Numbered from the stretch's first letter, positions 12,410 to 21,393 are shown. The stretch is 26,070 nucleotides of DNA from Candidatus Zambryskibacteria bacterium RIFCSPLOWO2_01_FULL_47_14 (GCA_001824005.1 MHWG01000021.1:1-26070); one strand, 5' to 3'. The notes: generated from the letters alone by a model not told the origin. A program made the numbers and translations.

Positions 12410-13903
12410 ATGATAGGCAAGATAGACTGGACACAGTATCTTCACGACATAAGAAGAAGGGAAATAGGAATTGTTTTTTCGCTTTTGGCTAAAAAGAGAT
12501 TTGCCAAAGGGCTTGAGATTGGTGCTGGAGATGGCTTTCAAACTACACTTCTAGCGTCTTATGTAGAAAACCTGATTTCTTCCGATTTGAACTTCAATAG
12601 AATCAAGCTCAAGGTGCCGGCGGTAGAGTATAGAATACTTGATGCCGACCTTATGGAGGGCGTCTTCGAGCCAAATACTTTTTACTTCATCTTCTCCTCA
12701 AATGTACTGGAGCACGTGCGTGATCCTCTGAAAGTTCTTCGAGCCAGCCAACCGATGCTTACCGACAATGGTTATGCCGTCCACATCGTGCCGAACCGGC
12801 TGATGAAAATATTTTATGTTTTGTTCTACTACCCAGATTTATTTTTGCTTTTTGCCGAAAGATTATTTGGCAGGTTGGAAGGCAAGCCATTTTTCCGCGG
12901 GGCGGGCATAAATTTGGAAAACAACATCAATAAGGTTCCAAAACCTGCAGGCAGGTTCAAGAAATTTTTGTTGCCGTCAATTCATGGAAATTTTGCAAGC
13001 CATTGGGAAGAATTTAAGGCCTTTGGCCGCAAGGCTTGGGAGGAGAAGTTTATGGATGCTGGTTATTGGCCAGAGTATTATGCCAAGGGGCCGATTTTCT
13101 CCGGTTTCGGCTTCGGTATTCCTGAGGGCTGGCGAAGATTCTTTGAGAGCCTTGGACTTTCTTCCGAACACATCTTCATTCTTAGGAAGATGTCTCAATT
13201 TGAATCTATGTCCTGGGCGTACGCGAAGAATTACCTCTCTCACGGAAGCTTCCGCGATCAGAGAAAGTTCTTCAAAGACTGGCTAAAGAAAGAGAAATCG
13301 GCCAAAGCATTTTTCAAGGATTTTCTCCTTGCGGTCGGAGATCCTCGCGACAAGAAAGTTCTCGATATCGGCTTCGGCAACGGCATCATGGCAGAGGAAT
13401 TTATAAAAGCGGGCGCTCTAGTCTACGGCCTTGAGACGGAAGAAGACTTGGTAAAGATGTCTGGGAATCAGAATCTCCATCTCTACGACGGCAGGAAGTT
13501 CCCATTTGATTCAAACACTTTTGATTACGCCTACTCGACAAGCGTCCTGGAGCACATGTCTTATCCGGAAGAAGTAATTAAAGAAATATGCAGGACGCTC
13601 AAACCAGGCGGGAAATTCTATCTCTCTTTCCCAAACCGGTATGCTCCCAAGGAGACCCACACCGGCCTCTGGTTTATCGGCTGGCTGCCCCGCTTCAAGT
13701 CAAAAAGGCTTGAAGACTGGAATCTCCATTTTGTAAGCTTCTTTAAATTGAAGAGAATGGCAAGAGGAGCAGGCTTAGAGGTTATATATGATACGAGAAG
13801 TTCTTCGCCTTTGAGGGGAGCCGTTAAAAAGCTTTTGGCGAGGTTTGGCATACACTACGGTATACTTTTGAAGACCATAATTGTAGTGTTAGAAAAGAAG
13901 TGA
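12410..13903 (+). CDS. Tandem double SAM-dependent methyltransferase
   Basis: A 497-residue protein with two class I methyltransferase domains in one chain. The first has motif I GLEIGAGDGFQTT near residues 34-46 and a SSNVLEHVRDPLKVLRA segment. The second has VLDIGFGNGIMAEEF near residues 316-330, then STSVLEHMSYPEEVIKEICRTLKPGGKFYLSFPNR. Both SAM-binding loops are intact and similar in type, which suggests an internal duplication or fusion. Between the domains is a helical region with FGIPEGWRRFFESLGL. Likely substrates are sugars or capping residues of the glycan, because the gene lies among GT genes. The window's other methyltransferase (24318) has a single domain. Cooperation of the two sites is inferred. 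Confidence 0.88.
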   Translation: MIGKIDWTQYLHDIRRREIGIVFSLLAKKRFAKGLEIGAGDGFQTTLLASYVENLISSDLNFNRIKLKVPAVEYRILDADLMEGVFEPNTFYFIFSSNVLEHVRDPLKVLRASQPMLTDNGYAVHIVPNRLMKIFYVLFYYPDLFLLFAERLFGRLEGKPFFRGAGINLENNINKVPKPAGRFKKFLLPSIHGNFASHWEEFKAFGRKAWEEKFMDAGYWPEYYAKGPIFSGFGFGIPEGWRRFFESLGLSSEHIFILRKMSQFESMSWAYAKNYLSHGSFRDQRKFFKDWLKKEKSAKAFFKDFLLAVGDPRDKKVLDIGFGNGIMAEEFIKAGALVYGLETEEDLVKMSGNQNLHLYDGRKFPFDSNTFDYAYSTSVLEHMSYPEEVIKEICRTLKPGGKFYLSFPNRYAPKETHTGLWFIGWLPRFKSKRLEDWNLHFVSFFKLKRMARGAGLEVIYDTRSSSPLRGAVKKLLARFGIHYGILLKTIIVVLEKK

Positions 13904-13904
13904 A

Positions 13905-15047
13905 ATGAAAAGAATCATATATATCGCCAATGCCAGAATTCCGACAGAGAGAGCGCATGGCTTGCAGATTGCTAAAATGTGCGAAGGTTTCGCGAATTCT
14001 TTCCCGCGTGTCTCTTTGATTATTCCGAAAATTCCCAATAGCATCAAGATTGACGTTTTCGAGCATTATAATCTGAAAAGAAATTTCCAGGTCAAAAAGC
14101 TGCCCACCCTTTACCTTCAAGGTCTATCGATGTCCGCGTCGAATGTCTGGTACTGGATAAAGTCTGTTAGCTTTGCCATTTCGATTTTATTCTTCGTGCT
14201 CTTTAGAACGGGGAAAGACGATCTGATTTATTTCCGTTATGACGTATCAATATTTTTGGTCCTTCTACCTTTTTTAAAAAGACGAAATATTGTTTGTGAG
14301 GCACACTTCCTCCTTACGGGGTGGCAGAGGAAGATGCTTCTAAAAGTCAGAAAGATCATTGTTATAACAAGTGAAGCCAAGCGGCTCTACGACCTAGAGC
14401 TAGATTCAAAAGAGAGGGTGCTGGTGGCTCCCGATGGGGTCTCCGTCCTAGACTTCGATGTGACTATCTCCAAGGAAGAGGCACGAAAAAGATTAAAATT
14501 ACCCCAAGATAAGAAATTGGTCATATATACCGGGTACTTTTACGAATGGAAAGGCGCAGACTCGCTCATTCTCGCCGCCAAAGAGTTTAGCCAAAATGAA
14601 GAATTAGTGCTTGTAGGCGGAGCGGAAGATGTCGAGAGAGTTAAAGAGATTATCCGTAGAGAAGATATAAAGAATGTCAGACTCGAAGGCTATCGCCCGT
14701 ATAAAGAAATGCCTCTGTACCAGAAGGCGGCCGACTGTCTGGTCCTTACCTCCAGTCTGAAGAATGATGACTCCAAGTTCTTCACCTCTCCGTTAAAATT
14801 ATTTGAATACATGGCGTCCGGAAGGCCGATCGTTGCCTCTGATACTCCCTCGGTGAGAGAGATTTTAAATGAAAGTAATTCTATACTAGTCTTACCAGAT
14901 GACAGTGAGAGTATGCTTAAAGGCATCAGAAGCGCTTTATATGACCATGCACTGGCAGAGAGATTGGCTTCCAAGGCGAGAGAAGAGGTCTTGCTTTATG
15001 ATTGGAATGTGAGGGCAAAAAAAATTTTAGAATTTATCTTGAAATGA
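13905..15047 (+). CDS. Glycosyltransferase, GT4 family
   Basis: A 380-residue GT-B enzyme starting MKRIIYIANARIPTERAHGLQIAKMCEGFA, a start typical of capsule-type GT4 proteins. A hydrophobic stretch near residues 85-107 (VSFAISILFFVLFR) may touch the membrane. The C-domain begins LVIYTGYFYEWKGADSLILAA and has SPLKLFEYMASGRPIVASDTPSVREIL, in which FEYMASG carries the conserved second Glu. The upstream residues (KNDDSKFFT) differ from a classic EX7E. The start lies 1 nt after the double methyltransferase stop, and its ATGA end couples it to the GT9 gene. A weak purine run (AGAAAAGAAG) precedes the ATG. Confidence 0.88.
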   Translation: MKRIIYIANARIPTERAHGLQIAKMCEGFANSFPRVSLIIPKIPNSIKIDVFEHYNLKRNFQVKKLPTLYLQGLSMSASNVWYWIKSVSFAISILFFVLFRTGKDDLIYFRYDVSIFLVLLPFLKRRNIVCEAHFLLTGWQRKMLLKVRKIIVITSEAKRLYDLELDSKERVLVAPDGVSVLDFDVTISKEEARKRLKLPQDKKLVIYTGYFYEWKGADSLILAAKEFSQNEELVLVGGAEDVERVKEIIRREDIKNVRLEGYRPYKEMPLYQKAADCLVLTSSLKNDDSKFFTSPLKLFEYMASGRPIVASDTPSVREILNESNSILVLPDDSESMLKGIRSALYDHALAERLASKAREEVLLYDWNVRAKKILEFILK

Positions 15048-16123
15048 ATAGATTAAAAAGAGTAATACTTCTCGTGCGTTCCTTGCTCCGGGCAATTTTT
15101 TATGGTTCTGCGGATAGAGTTCCTTCCAGGATCTCTCGCATCATAGTGGTTCCCGATGGCAAATTGGGCGACGTAGTCTGTGCCACGCCGGTTTTTGCCG
15201 CGGTTAGGAAGCACTTCCCCTCGGCGCGCATAGTCGCGGCGGGGGATGTTAAATTTCTAAGCTCGATTCTATCCGACAGCACTCTGGTCGATGAGTATGT
15301 AGATCTTAAGGGCTACCCGGCCGACGCCGCCCTCTTGACGGGCCCATCGTATGAGGCGGCTGCGAAGCTATATTTGGCAGGAGTTCCTCTTATCACAGCA
15401 CCCTTGGTGGGAGGAGGATTCTCTCCGCTTGTCACAAAGCCATATCGTATCCTTACTCGCTTTCTTAAGACTTATCCGTATCGGATGGGGGAATACGCGC
15501 CGAGAGAGAAATTGCGCTGCCTCGAGCCATTGGGGGTAAAAGAAGAGGACACGACTAAACACTTAGGCTTTTCAGCTGAAGCTCTAAAAAAAGTTTCTAA
15601 ATACTTCGATGGCACTTTCACAGTCGGGCTTACCCCGACAGCCGGCCACAAGATTAAAGAATGGCCGGAGGAGAGGTTTGCGGAAGTGGCGGATTATTTG
15701 GTCGAGAAAAGCTATAGAGTTTTAATCATCGGAGGCCCGAAAGATGTTGAGAAGGTTGATAAGGTGATAAGTTTGATAAGGAATAAAGCCAATGTTGTTT
15801 CTGTCACTGACTTAAATGTAGATGGGCTTAAGGCTCTGATTTCTAAACTTAACTTATTTATCTCCGTAGACACCGGGCCAATTTATATCGCCGAAGCCTT
15901 CAACGTCCCTACCATAGACATTACCGGTCCCATTGATGAGCGGGAACAGCCACCAAGAGGCAAGATCCATAAGTGGGTGGTGCCGAAAGAGCGCAAGAGG
16001 CCAGAACTATTTGTCCTCAATGCCAAGTCCTATGATAGGGAAGAAGCCAAAAGACAGGTGAATTCCATCACTGTATCTGAAGTCGAAGATGCGATAGAAT
16101 TACTACTCCAAGAATTGCGATGA
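15044..16123 (+). CDS. Heptosyltransferase-like glycosyltransferase, GT9 family
   Basis: A 359-residue protein with the two GT9 domains. The N-domain has IIVVPDGKLGDVVCATPVFAAVRKHFPSARI, matching the R/D-x-G-D-v---P motif of ADP-heptose:LPS heptosyltransferases. The C-domain has GLTPTAGHKIKEWPEERFAEVADYL and the donor-binding FISVDTGPIYIAEAFNVPTIDITGP. The frame is open from 15002, but I chose the ATG at 15044 because it gives the usual first strand and an ATGA overlap with the upstream stop. CPR cells usually lack classic lipid A, so the donor may not be heptose. GT9 members also act on other surface glycans. The next gene overlaps its stop by ATGA. Confidence 0.9.
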   Translation: MNRLKRVILLVRSLLRAIFYGSADRVPSRISRIIVVPDGKLGDVVCATPVFAAVRKHFPSARIVAAGDVKFLSSILSDSTLVDEYVDLKGYPADAALLTGPSYEAAAKLYLAGVPLITAPLVGGGFSPLVTKPYRILTRFLKTYPYRMGEYAPREKLRCLEPLGVKEEDTTKHLGFSAEALKKVSKYFDGTFTVGLTPTAGHKIKEWPEERFAEVADYLVEKSYRVLIIGGPKDVEKVDKVISLIRNKANVVSVTDLNVDGLKALISKLNLFISVDTGPIYIAEAFNVPTIDITGPIDEREQPPRGKIHKWVVPKERKRPELFVLNAKSYDREEAKRQVNSITVSEVEDAIELLLQELR

Positions 16124-16542
16124 AAGTTATTCTCTCACTTTTACAATGGCGCATACTGCGCTACATCATCTCCGGCGGTACGGCGGCTGTCGCCAATTTG
16201 AGCATCTTATTTGTTTTAGTTCATTTTCTTGATGTATGGTATTTGATCTCTTCTGTTATATCCTACGCCCTCGCCATTTTGGTTAGTTTTCTTATGCAGA
16301 AATATTTTACTTTCAACGACTTTACCAGAGACCGGATAGGCAAGCAGGGTATTCTTCATGTAGGCATCCAAATCTTCAATCTCTGTCTCAACACCTTGCT
16401 CATGTACCTTTTGGTTGATCCGGCCGGAGTTCATTATCTTCTGGCTCAAGTTATCTCCGCTGGCAGCATTGCCGTGTACAGCTTCTTCTTCTACAAGCAC
16501 ATGGTTTTTGCCCCGGCGGTTGTCTATAATAAGACTGAATGA
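16120..16542 (+). CDS. GtrA family membrane protein
   Basis: A 140-residue protein with four hydrophobic segments near residues 14-35, 41-58, 78-98 and 105-125. It opens RYIISGGTAAVANLSILFVLVHF and ends its first half with SFLMQKYFTFND, the GtrA signature preceding a loop. GtrA/DPMS-type proteins are thought to flip polyprenyl-phosphate-linked sugars across the membrane or to anchor the matching GT2. The DPM1-like GT2 at 19981 in the same operon is its natural partner. ATGA overlaps on both sides tie it into the operon. The length is normal for the family, unlike the short relative at 23145. Confidence 0.92.
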   Translation: MKVILSLLQWRILRYIISGGTAAVANLSILFVLVHFLDVWYLISSVISYALAILVSFLMQKYFTFNDFTRDRIGKQGILHVGIQIFNLCLNTLLMYLLVDPAGVHYLLAQVISAGSIAVYSFFFYKHMVFAPAVVYNKTE

Positions 16543-17963
16543 AAAAGGTTTTATTGGCTCTTGCATTCTTAGGCGCTTTAGCGCCTGCCGCCTTTACTAT
16601 TTATAAGGCGGGAGGTTTTGATAATTGGCAAGGCGTTTTGCCTAAGGGTACCACCGACAGCCTCTATTATTATGCCCGGATCAAGGAGGTGGTCGACGGC
16701 CACCCATTAAACGGCAATCCTTATGTCTACGAATATCGAGATACATTTGCCCCAGCCTTTTTCATCCCCGATATTGTCTCCGCTATACCAATGCTTATTG
16801 GTTTTCCGTTCAGTATAGGTGTAGTAATTAATGTGTTTGTATGGAGCTTTATATTCTTATTGCTCTCATTTAATTTGTTCAGGCTCCTGAAATTTCCGAA
16901 AAACTGGGCGCTCTTGTGGTCAGTAATTTTATACATCAGCTCGTATTCCTTCATGCTCCGGCCGACCATTATGCAGCTGATTTACCCTTTATTTTTAGCA
17001 TTTCTCATCGCTTTTGTAAGATTTTTAGAAGAGCCTACGGAACGCAAGAGAGCTGTTTGGCTTTCTATAATCGCGGCTTCCACTTTTTATTTCTACACCT
17101 ATCTTGCTTATATAGCTCTGCTCAGTCTCATTCTCGCCTTCTTCTGGTATTTATATACTAAGCGCTACAAAGAGCTTAAGGCGCTTACTCGCGTTGGTCT
17201 GCTTTCTGCCCTATTTCTTATTCCATTCGGTATCTATACATGGATTCAGATCTCCGGCCTTTACTATCTTGAAACCCTTACCCGAATCGGCCTTGTTTAT
17301 ACCCGTATCCCCACTATTGAAGCGTATTTCTACGGCCGCTGGATAGTCATAGGACTTGTCGTCGCTTGGCTTCTTCCTAATAGGCATAAAGTTTTCTGGT
17401 TTTCGACAGGCTTAGGGCTTCTCTTCAGCATACTGTTAAATGTTTTTACCGGTGCCGAACTCTTGCTCGGCGTGCATATCGGGCGCTTTATAATCTTGTG
17501 GATGGTGTTGATACTAGGAGAACTTTCATACGAATGGTATTCTAGGAGATCTTTGCTCCCTGCTATCTTCCTCCTGGTTCTCTCTTTGGGAGTGGCTAGA
17601 AATGTTTCTCGCGGTTTAGATTTCTTCTGGTTTGACAATCGCGGCGAGAAAACTGCAGATGTCCAAGTCTATGCCGCTCCGTTAAGCTGGCTTGAGGAAA
17701 ATGTATCGGAAGAGTCGGTGGTCCAGGCTAACGAGCTTATCTCGGAATACATACCGATCATAACCCAACATTATCCGGTGTATTTCCACGGAGCGGCACT
17801 TCACAATATTTCCACGAAAGAGCTGGAAGAAAGGCAGTTATCTCCGGAAAAATTTAACGCCAAGTATTTAATTATTGATCGTGACCGTGATGATAAGAAA
17901 CCCTTGTCGCTAGACAAGGCCTTGTATGATGACGGGAGATTTGCTATTTTGCTTATTCAATGA
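16539..17963 (+). CDS. Large polytopic membrane protein, possible GT-C
   Basis: A 474-residue protein with about ten hydrophobic segments over residues 1-365 and a C-terminal soluble part of about 110 residues. A luminal-type loop after the first segment reads PKGTTDSLYYYARIKEVVDGHPLNGNPYVYEYRDTFAP. An acidic residue in this position (D of TTDSLYYYARI) is where GT-C fold enzymes of the PMT/ArnT/oligosaccharyltransferase type carry a catalytic Asp. It may use a polyprenyl-phosphate sugar made by the DPM1-like GT2 and modify glycan outside the membrane. That function is inferred from topology and neighbours only. An O-antigen ligase or polymerase is another option. The perfect hairpin AGGCGC-TTTA-GCGCCT at 16571-16586 lies in the first-segment coding region. 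It overlaps its neighbours by ATGA at both ends. Confidence 0.8.
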   Translation: MKKVLLALAFLGALAPAAFTIYKAGGFDNWQGVLPKGTTDSLYYYARIKEVVDGHPLNGNPYVYEYRDTFAPAFFIPDIVSAIPMLIGFPFSIGVVINVFVWSFIFLLLSFNLFRLLKFPKNWALLWSVILYISSYSFMLRPTIMQLIYPLFLAFLIAFVRFLEEPTERKRAVWLSIIAASTFYFYTYLAYIALLSLILAFFWYLYTKRYKELKALTRVGLLSALFLIPFGIYTWIQISGLYYLETLTRIGLVYTRIPTIEAYFYGRWIVIGLVVAWLLPNRHKVFWFSTGLGLLFSILLNVFTGAELLLGVHIGRFIILWMVLILGELSYEWYSRRSLLPAIFLLVLSLGVARNVSRGLDFFWFDNRGEKTADVQVYAAPLSWLEENVSEESVVQANELISEYIPIITQHYPVYFHGAALHNISTKELEERQLSPEKFNAKYLIIDRDRDDKKPLSLDKALYDDGRFAILLIQ

Positions 17964-19123
17964 TCAGTTTAATTAAGTCCACTTTCTATAAGGAGCGGGC
18001 AACTAAGGATAAACTTTGCAAGTTTATAAGTGGCGCCAAGCAACTTTCCTTAGGAGAGCAATGTGCCAATTTTGAAAAGGCTTTTTCCCGCTGGCAGGGC
18101 AGAAAGTACTCGGTCATGTTCAACAGCGGTAGCTCGGCCAACCTCGCTCTCATGCAAGTGCTTATCAATCTGAGTAAGATCAAAACAGGTGATACTGTTG
18201 GCTTCTCTGCTGTAACTTGGGCTACGAACGTCATGCCTCTTATCAACTTGGCATTGAGGCCTGTGCCTATCGATATAGAGCTTGATACCTTAAATATTTC
18301 ATATAAAGGCTTAACTCTCGCTCATAAAAAGCACAAATTCAAGCTACTTTTTATCACCAATCTTTTAGGCTACTGCCACGATATAGACAAGATCAGAAGC
18401 TTCTGCAAGAAAAATAAAATACTTTTGATAGAAGATAACTGTGAATCCCTGGGCTCTGCTTATAAGGGTACAAAGCTTGGCAATTTCGGCTACGCATCTA
18501 CCTTTTCTTTCTATGTGGGACATCATATGTCTACGATCGAGGGAGGCATGGTCTGTACTGACGATAAGGAAATAGACACCATGCTTCGTATCGTGCGTTC
18601 CCACGGTTGGGACAGACATTTGACTCCCGCGGAGCAAAACAAGCTCAGAAAGAGGTTCAAGATAGACAAGTTCTATGGCAAGTACACATTCTATGATATT
18701 GGTTATAATTTCCGGCCGACCGAAATACAGGGATTCCTAGGTCTTGACCAATTAAAGTATCTTAATAGCACGATAAATAAGCGTCAGAAAAATTACCGGC
18801 AGCTGGAGAAAATTTATTCAAATCAAGATTTTATAAAAATGGATACTTCCGGCATGACGAAAGTTTCAAACTTTGCTTTTCCGCTAATTTGCAAGAACAA
18901 AAGTTTGCGAGACAGATATATGGAATTGGCTCGAGAGGCAGATATAGAAATTAGGCCAGTAGTTGCAGGCAATATTAACAATCAAGCATTTTTCAACAAG
19001 CATGTCAAAAGAAAGTTCCATCTCCCGAACGCCCAGAGAGTGCATGATGTCGGATTCTATTTCGGCAACAATCCGGAGCTGACCAAGAGAGAAATCAATC
19101 TGCTGATCAAAACTTTTTCCTAA
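17960..19123 (+). CDS. DegT-fold sugar dehydratase, Lys-to-His (ColD/RfbH-like)
   Basis: A 387-residue PLP enzyme of the DegT/DnrJ/EryC1/StrS fold. The N-terminal block is FNSGSSANLALMQVL, the phosphate-binding region; ITNLLGYCHDIDKI follows, and LLIEDNCESLGSAYKG holds the Asp that contacts the PLP ring. The usual Schiff-base Lys in SFxxxK...EGG is replaced: residues 181-196 read TFSFYVGHHMSTIEGG, with His188 in the lysine position. That substitution is known in ColD (GDP-4-keto-6-deoxymannose 3-dehydratase) and in the E1/RfbH 3-dehydrase, which remove the C3 hydroxyl instead of aminating. The length matches ColD, and I see no obvious iron-sulfur cysteine cluster. The adjacent SDR could reduce the product to a 3,6-dideoxy sugar. 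Confidence 0.87.
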   Translation: MISLIKSTFYKERATKDKLCKFISGAKQLSLGEQCANFEKAFSRWQGRKYSVMFNSGSSANLALMQVLINLSKIKTGDTVGFSAVTWATNVMPLINLALRPVPIDIELDTLNISYKGLTLAHKKHKFKLLFITNLLGYCHDIDKIRSFCKKNKILLIEDNCESLGSAYKGTKLGNFGYASTFSFYVGHHMSTIEGGMVCTDDKEIDTMLRIVRSHGWDRHLTPAEQNKLRKRFKIDKFYGKYTFYDIGYNFRPTEIQGFLGLDQLKYLNSTINKRQKNYRQLEKIYSNQDFIKMDTSGMTKVSNFAFPLICKNKSLRDRYMELAREADIEIRPVVAGNINNQAFFNKHVKRKFHLPNAQRVHDVGFYFGNNPELTKREINLLIKTFS

Positions 19124-19124
19124 G

Positions 19125-19988
19125 ATGAAGAAAAATGTACTCATCATCGGAGCGAGTGGTTTTGTAGGGAAAGCTCTAACTCTGAAGCTGGCTCAATCCG
19201 GTAATTTATTTCTGGTTTCAAGAAATGAGAATTTTACGTATCCGAGAGCAGAAACTTATTATGGTGACCTTTCCAATAAAGATTTTTGCCGGGGAATAGT
19301 CAAAAATATTGACACTGTTTTTTACCTCGCAGGATATAAGAAAAACCTCAAATATCATATGCAAGCTCCGTTTGAGTTTGTAGCGGGAAATGTCTTGCCT
19401 CTTGTAAATTTCTTGGAAGCGGCAAAAAATTCTCAAATTAAAAAAATAATTTATATGAGTTCGACAAACGCTGGCTTATACAATGATGGAGAAAAAGACG
19501 GATATGTAGTCGGCAAGTACCTGAACGAATTGATACTAAAATCCTTTGCCCAAAAGTCTGGAATAGAAACTAAAATAATCAGGTCTGCACCCGTCTACGG
19601 TCCCGGAGACAACTTTGATAAAGATACGGCTAATTTTATTCCAGCCATGATCCAAAAAATATTTGAAAGCCAGAATGAAATCGAGGTGTGGGGAAGCGGA
19701 CAGAGGAAATTGCAATTTATTTATATAAGCGATCTTGTTTCGAACATCCTTAATCTTGCCGATAGCGATAGAGATTTCGCAACAGTAGGAAATCCGGAGG
19801 CATTGACTATCAATGAAATAGTTGGAAAAATTATTAGGTTATCGGGGAAAAATATAAAAGTCAGGAATGATCCCTCGAAACCCGATAAGCTCACTCAATT
19901 ATTCGAGTTTGACAATGGAATAGCTCCGGCAACAGATATGGAAGAGGGTCTAAAATTAACTTTGGAATTTTATAAACAACATGCCTAA
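19125..19988 (+). CDS. NAD(P)-dependent sugar epimerase/reductase (extended SDR)
   Basis: A 287-residue extended SDR. The dinucleotide loop is GASGFVG at residues 9-15 and the catalytic triad is SST (112-114) with Tyr127 and Lys131 (YVVGK). The C-terminal substrate domain has RSAPVYGPGD and VWGSGQRKLQFIYISDLV, typical of NDP-sugar reductases/epimerases of the GDP-fucose synthase and ColC kind. It starts 1 nt after the His-type DegT enzyme, so the pair plausibly performs 3-deoxygenation followed by keto reduction. GDP-colitose synthesis uses such a pair, but the sugar here is not proven. It overlaps the GT2 gene by 8 nt. The gene is AT-richer than its neighbours. Confidence 0.88.
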   Translation: MKKNVLIIGASGFVGKALTLKLAQSGNLFLVSRNENFTYPRAETYYGDLSNKDFCRGIVKNIDTVFYLAGYKKNLKYHMQAPFEFVAGNVLPLVNFLEAAKNSQIKKIIYMSSTNAGLYNDGEKDGYVVGKYLNELILKSFAQKSGIETKIIRSAPVYGPGDNFDKDTANFIPAMIQKIFESQNEIEVWGSGQRKLQFIYISDLVSNILNLADSDRDFATVGNPEALTINEIVGKIIRLSGKNIKVRNDPSKPDKLTQLFEFDNGIAPATDMEEGLKLTLEFYKQHA

Positions 19989-20679
19989 AACCTTAGTTAT
20001 CATCCCTTGCTATAACGAAAGCGAGAACATAGTTAGGCTTATTGACGCTCTGCTTTCACAAGACAGAAATATAGAAGTGCTGGTGGTCGATGACAGTGCT
20101 GACAATACGGCAGAGCTGGTCAGGGAAAGGCAGCGGGGAGAGCCACGACTTCATCTCATCAAGAGGCAAGGTAAGGGTGGCCGGGGCACAGCAGTACTCG
20201 ATGGCATTAAATTCGGCCTTACCCGCGATTATAAACTCATAGCGGAAATGGACGCCGACTTCTCACACGACCCGAGCGATTTTCACAAACTCGTTTCCGT
20301 TGCGGGAGATAACGTCATGGTCATAGGTTCGCGCGATATTAAGGGAAGTAAGATTGTCGGCTGGCCCTTGGGCAGAACCCTTTTTCATTACTTTGCCAAC
20401 ATATACGCTCGCGCTATTCTGTGGATTCCGATCAGAGACTATACCAATGGTTATCGGATTTACGGCAGGGGAGCTTTGGAAAAGTTGGATATATCAAAAA
20501 TAAAAGGAATAGGTTATATAGTTTTGTCCGAGATTTCTTACCAGTTATTCAAAAAAGGAGTTCAATTCAAAGAAGTGCCCATTACTTTTGTAAATCGCCG
20601 TAGAGGAGCTTCCAACTTCTCGCTCAAAGAAATCACAGAAGCTTTCACTTCAGTCTTAAATATTAAATTTAACTCATGA
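19981..20679 (+). CDS. Polyprenol-phosphate mannosyltransferase-like GT2 (DPM1 type)
   Basis: A 232-residue GT-A fold enzyme. It opens with LVIIPCYNESENIVRLIDALL; the nucleotide-binding strand is VLVVDDSADNTAEL and the metal-binding DAD is at residues 91-93 in EMDADFSHDP. RDYTNGYRIYGRGAL and FVNRRRGASNFSLKEI are typical of DPM1/polyprenol monophosphomannose synthases. No C-terminal membrane segments are present, as in soluble DPM1-type proteins that rely on a partner membrane protein such as GtrA. It should make a polyprenyl-phosphate-linked sugar for enzymes acting outside, such as the 16539 protein. It overlaps both neighbours (8 nt and ATGA). Confidence 0.92.
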   Translation: MPKTLVIIPCYNESENIVRLIDALLSQDRNIEVLVVDDSADNTAELVRERQRGEPRLHLIKRQGKGGRGTAVLDGIKFGLTRDYKLIAEMDADFSHDPSDFHKLVSVAGDNVMVIGSRDIKGSKIVGWPLGRTLFHYFANIYARAILWIPIRDYTNGYRIYGRGALEKLDISKIKGIGYIVLSEISYQLFKKGVQFKEVPITFVNRRRGASNFSLKEITEAFTSVLNIKFNS

Positions 20680-21374
20680 AAGCAATTATATTGGCTGGTG
20701 GTGAAGGCACTCGTCTCCGCCCTATTACTTATGAAATTCCGAAGCCGCTCATTCCGGTAAAGAAGCGGCCACTCTTGAATCACGCTATAGATTTTCTATC
20801 TACGGTTGGAGTCGATCAAATTTATGTAATCATTTCCAAAGAGCATAATAAAGATTTTCAACTCTGGCAGAAAACTTGGAAAGGAAATATCAAGATAAAA
20901 CCAAGATTTATTTTAGAAGCCAGACCACAAGGAACATTTGTGGCCTTGAGAAAGGTGAAGAGTTTTATGAAGAATGGTAACTTTATTGTCATGAACGGAG
21001 ATTCTCTTTTTGATCTAAATTTCTCGAAAATTATTTCTTTCCATACGACTAATAAAAACTTAGCCACAGCTTGTCTGAGTCGTACCAATACAAAAGGGAA
21101 TTACATTGTTCCGGCAGTAGCGACCGATAGAAAAATAAAAAGCATGAAAAGAAAGACAGTAAATCCCGGTACTACCTATATTTGTTGCGGTCTATATATT
21201 TTCAATAGTAAAATTTTTAGTCACGACAATCATAAGAAAAATTTTCTGGATATCGAAAGTGGTATTTTCCCAGGCCTCATAAAAAATAAAGAGCTTTTTG
21301 GGTACAAAACCTCTGGGAGATTCTTTGATTGCGGTACTCTGGAGAGCTGGACAAAAGCTATATTTATGTGGTAG
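20676..21374 (+). CDS. Sugar-1-phosphate nucleotidylyltransferase
   Basis: A 232-residue NTP-transferase. The signature LAGGEGTRLRPITYEIPKPLIPV (residues 6-28) binds the nucleotide and sugar phosphate. NGDSLFDL carries the metal-binding Asp, and FDCGTLESWTKA is the terminal helix signature of this group. It activates a hexose-1-phosphate to an NDP-sugar. Mannose-1-phosphate guanylyl-, glucose-1-phosphate thymidylyl- and cytidylyltransferases all share this pattern. The short length, without the left-handed helix or isomerase domains of GlmU/ManC, favours the RmlA/RfbF-like or single-domain guanylyl type. With the DegT-fold enzyme and SDR just upstream, it would supply the donor for the deoxy-sugar branch. 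It is the last gene of the tightly packed run. Confidence 0.92.
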   Translation: MKAIILAGGEGTRLRPITYEIPKPLIPVKKRPLLNHAIDFLSTVGVDQIYVIISKEHNKDFQLWQKTWKGNIKIKPRFILEARPQGTFVALRKVKSFMKNGNFIVMNGDSLFDLNFSKIISFHTTNKNLATACLSRTNTKGNYIVPAVATDRKIKSMKRKTVNPGTTYICCGLYIFNSKIFSHDNHKKNFLDIESGIFPGLIKNKELFGYKTSGRFFDCGTLESWTKAIFMW

Positions 21375-21393
21375 TATGTAGAAGGAGGGATCT

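Noticed and set aside
15002..15043. Upstream start of the GT9 gene at 15002
   Set aside because: ATG at 15044 gives the ATGA overlap used throughout this operon and the normal first strand.
16571..16586. Hairpin AGGCGC-TTTA-GCGCCT as a regulatory element
   Set aside because: It is inside the coding sequence for an Ala/Leu-rich membrane segment, where such symmetry can arise from codons.
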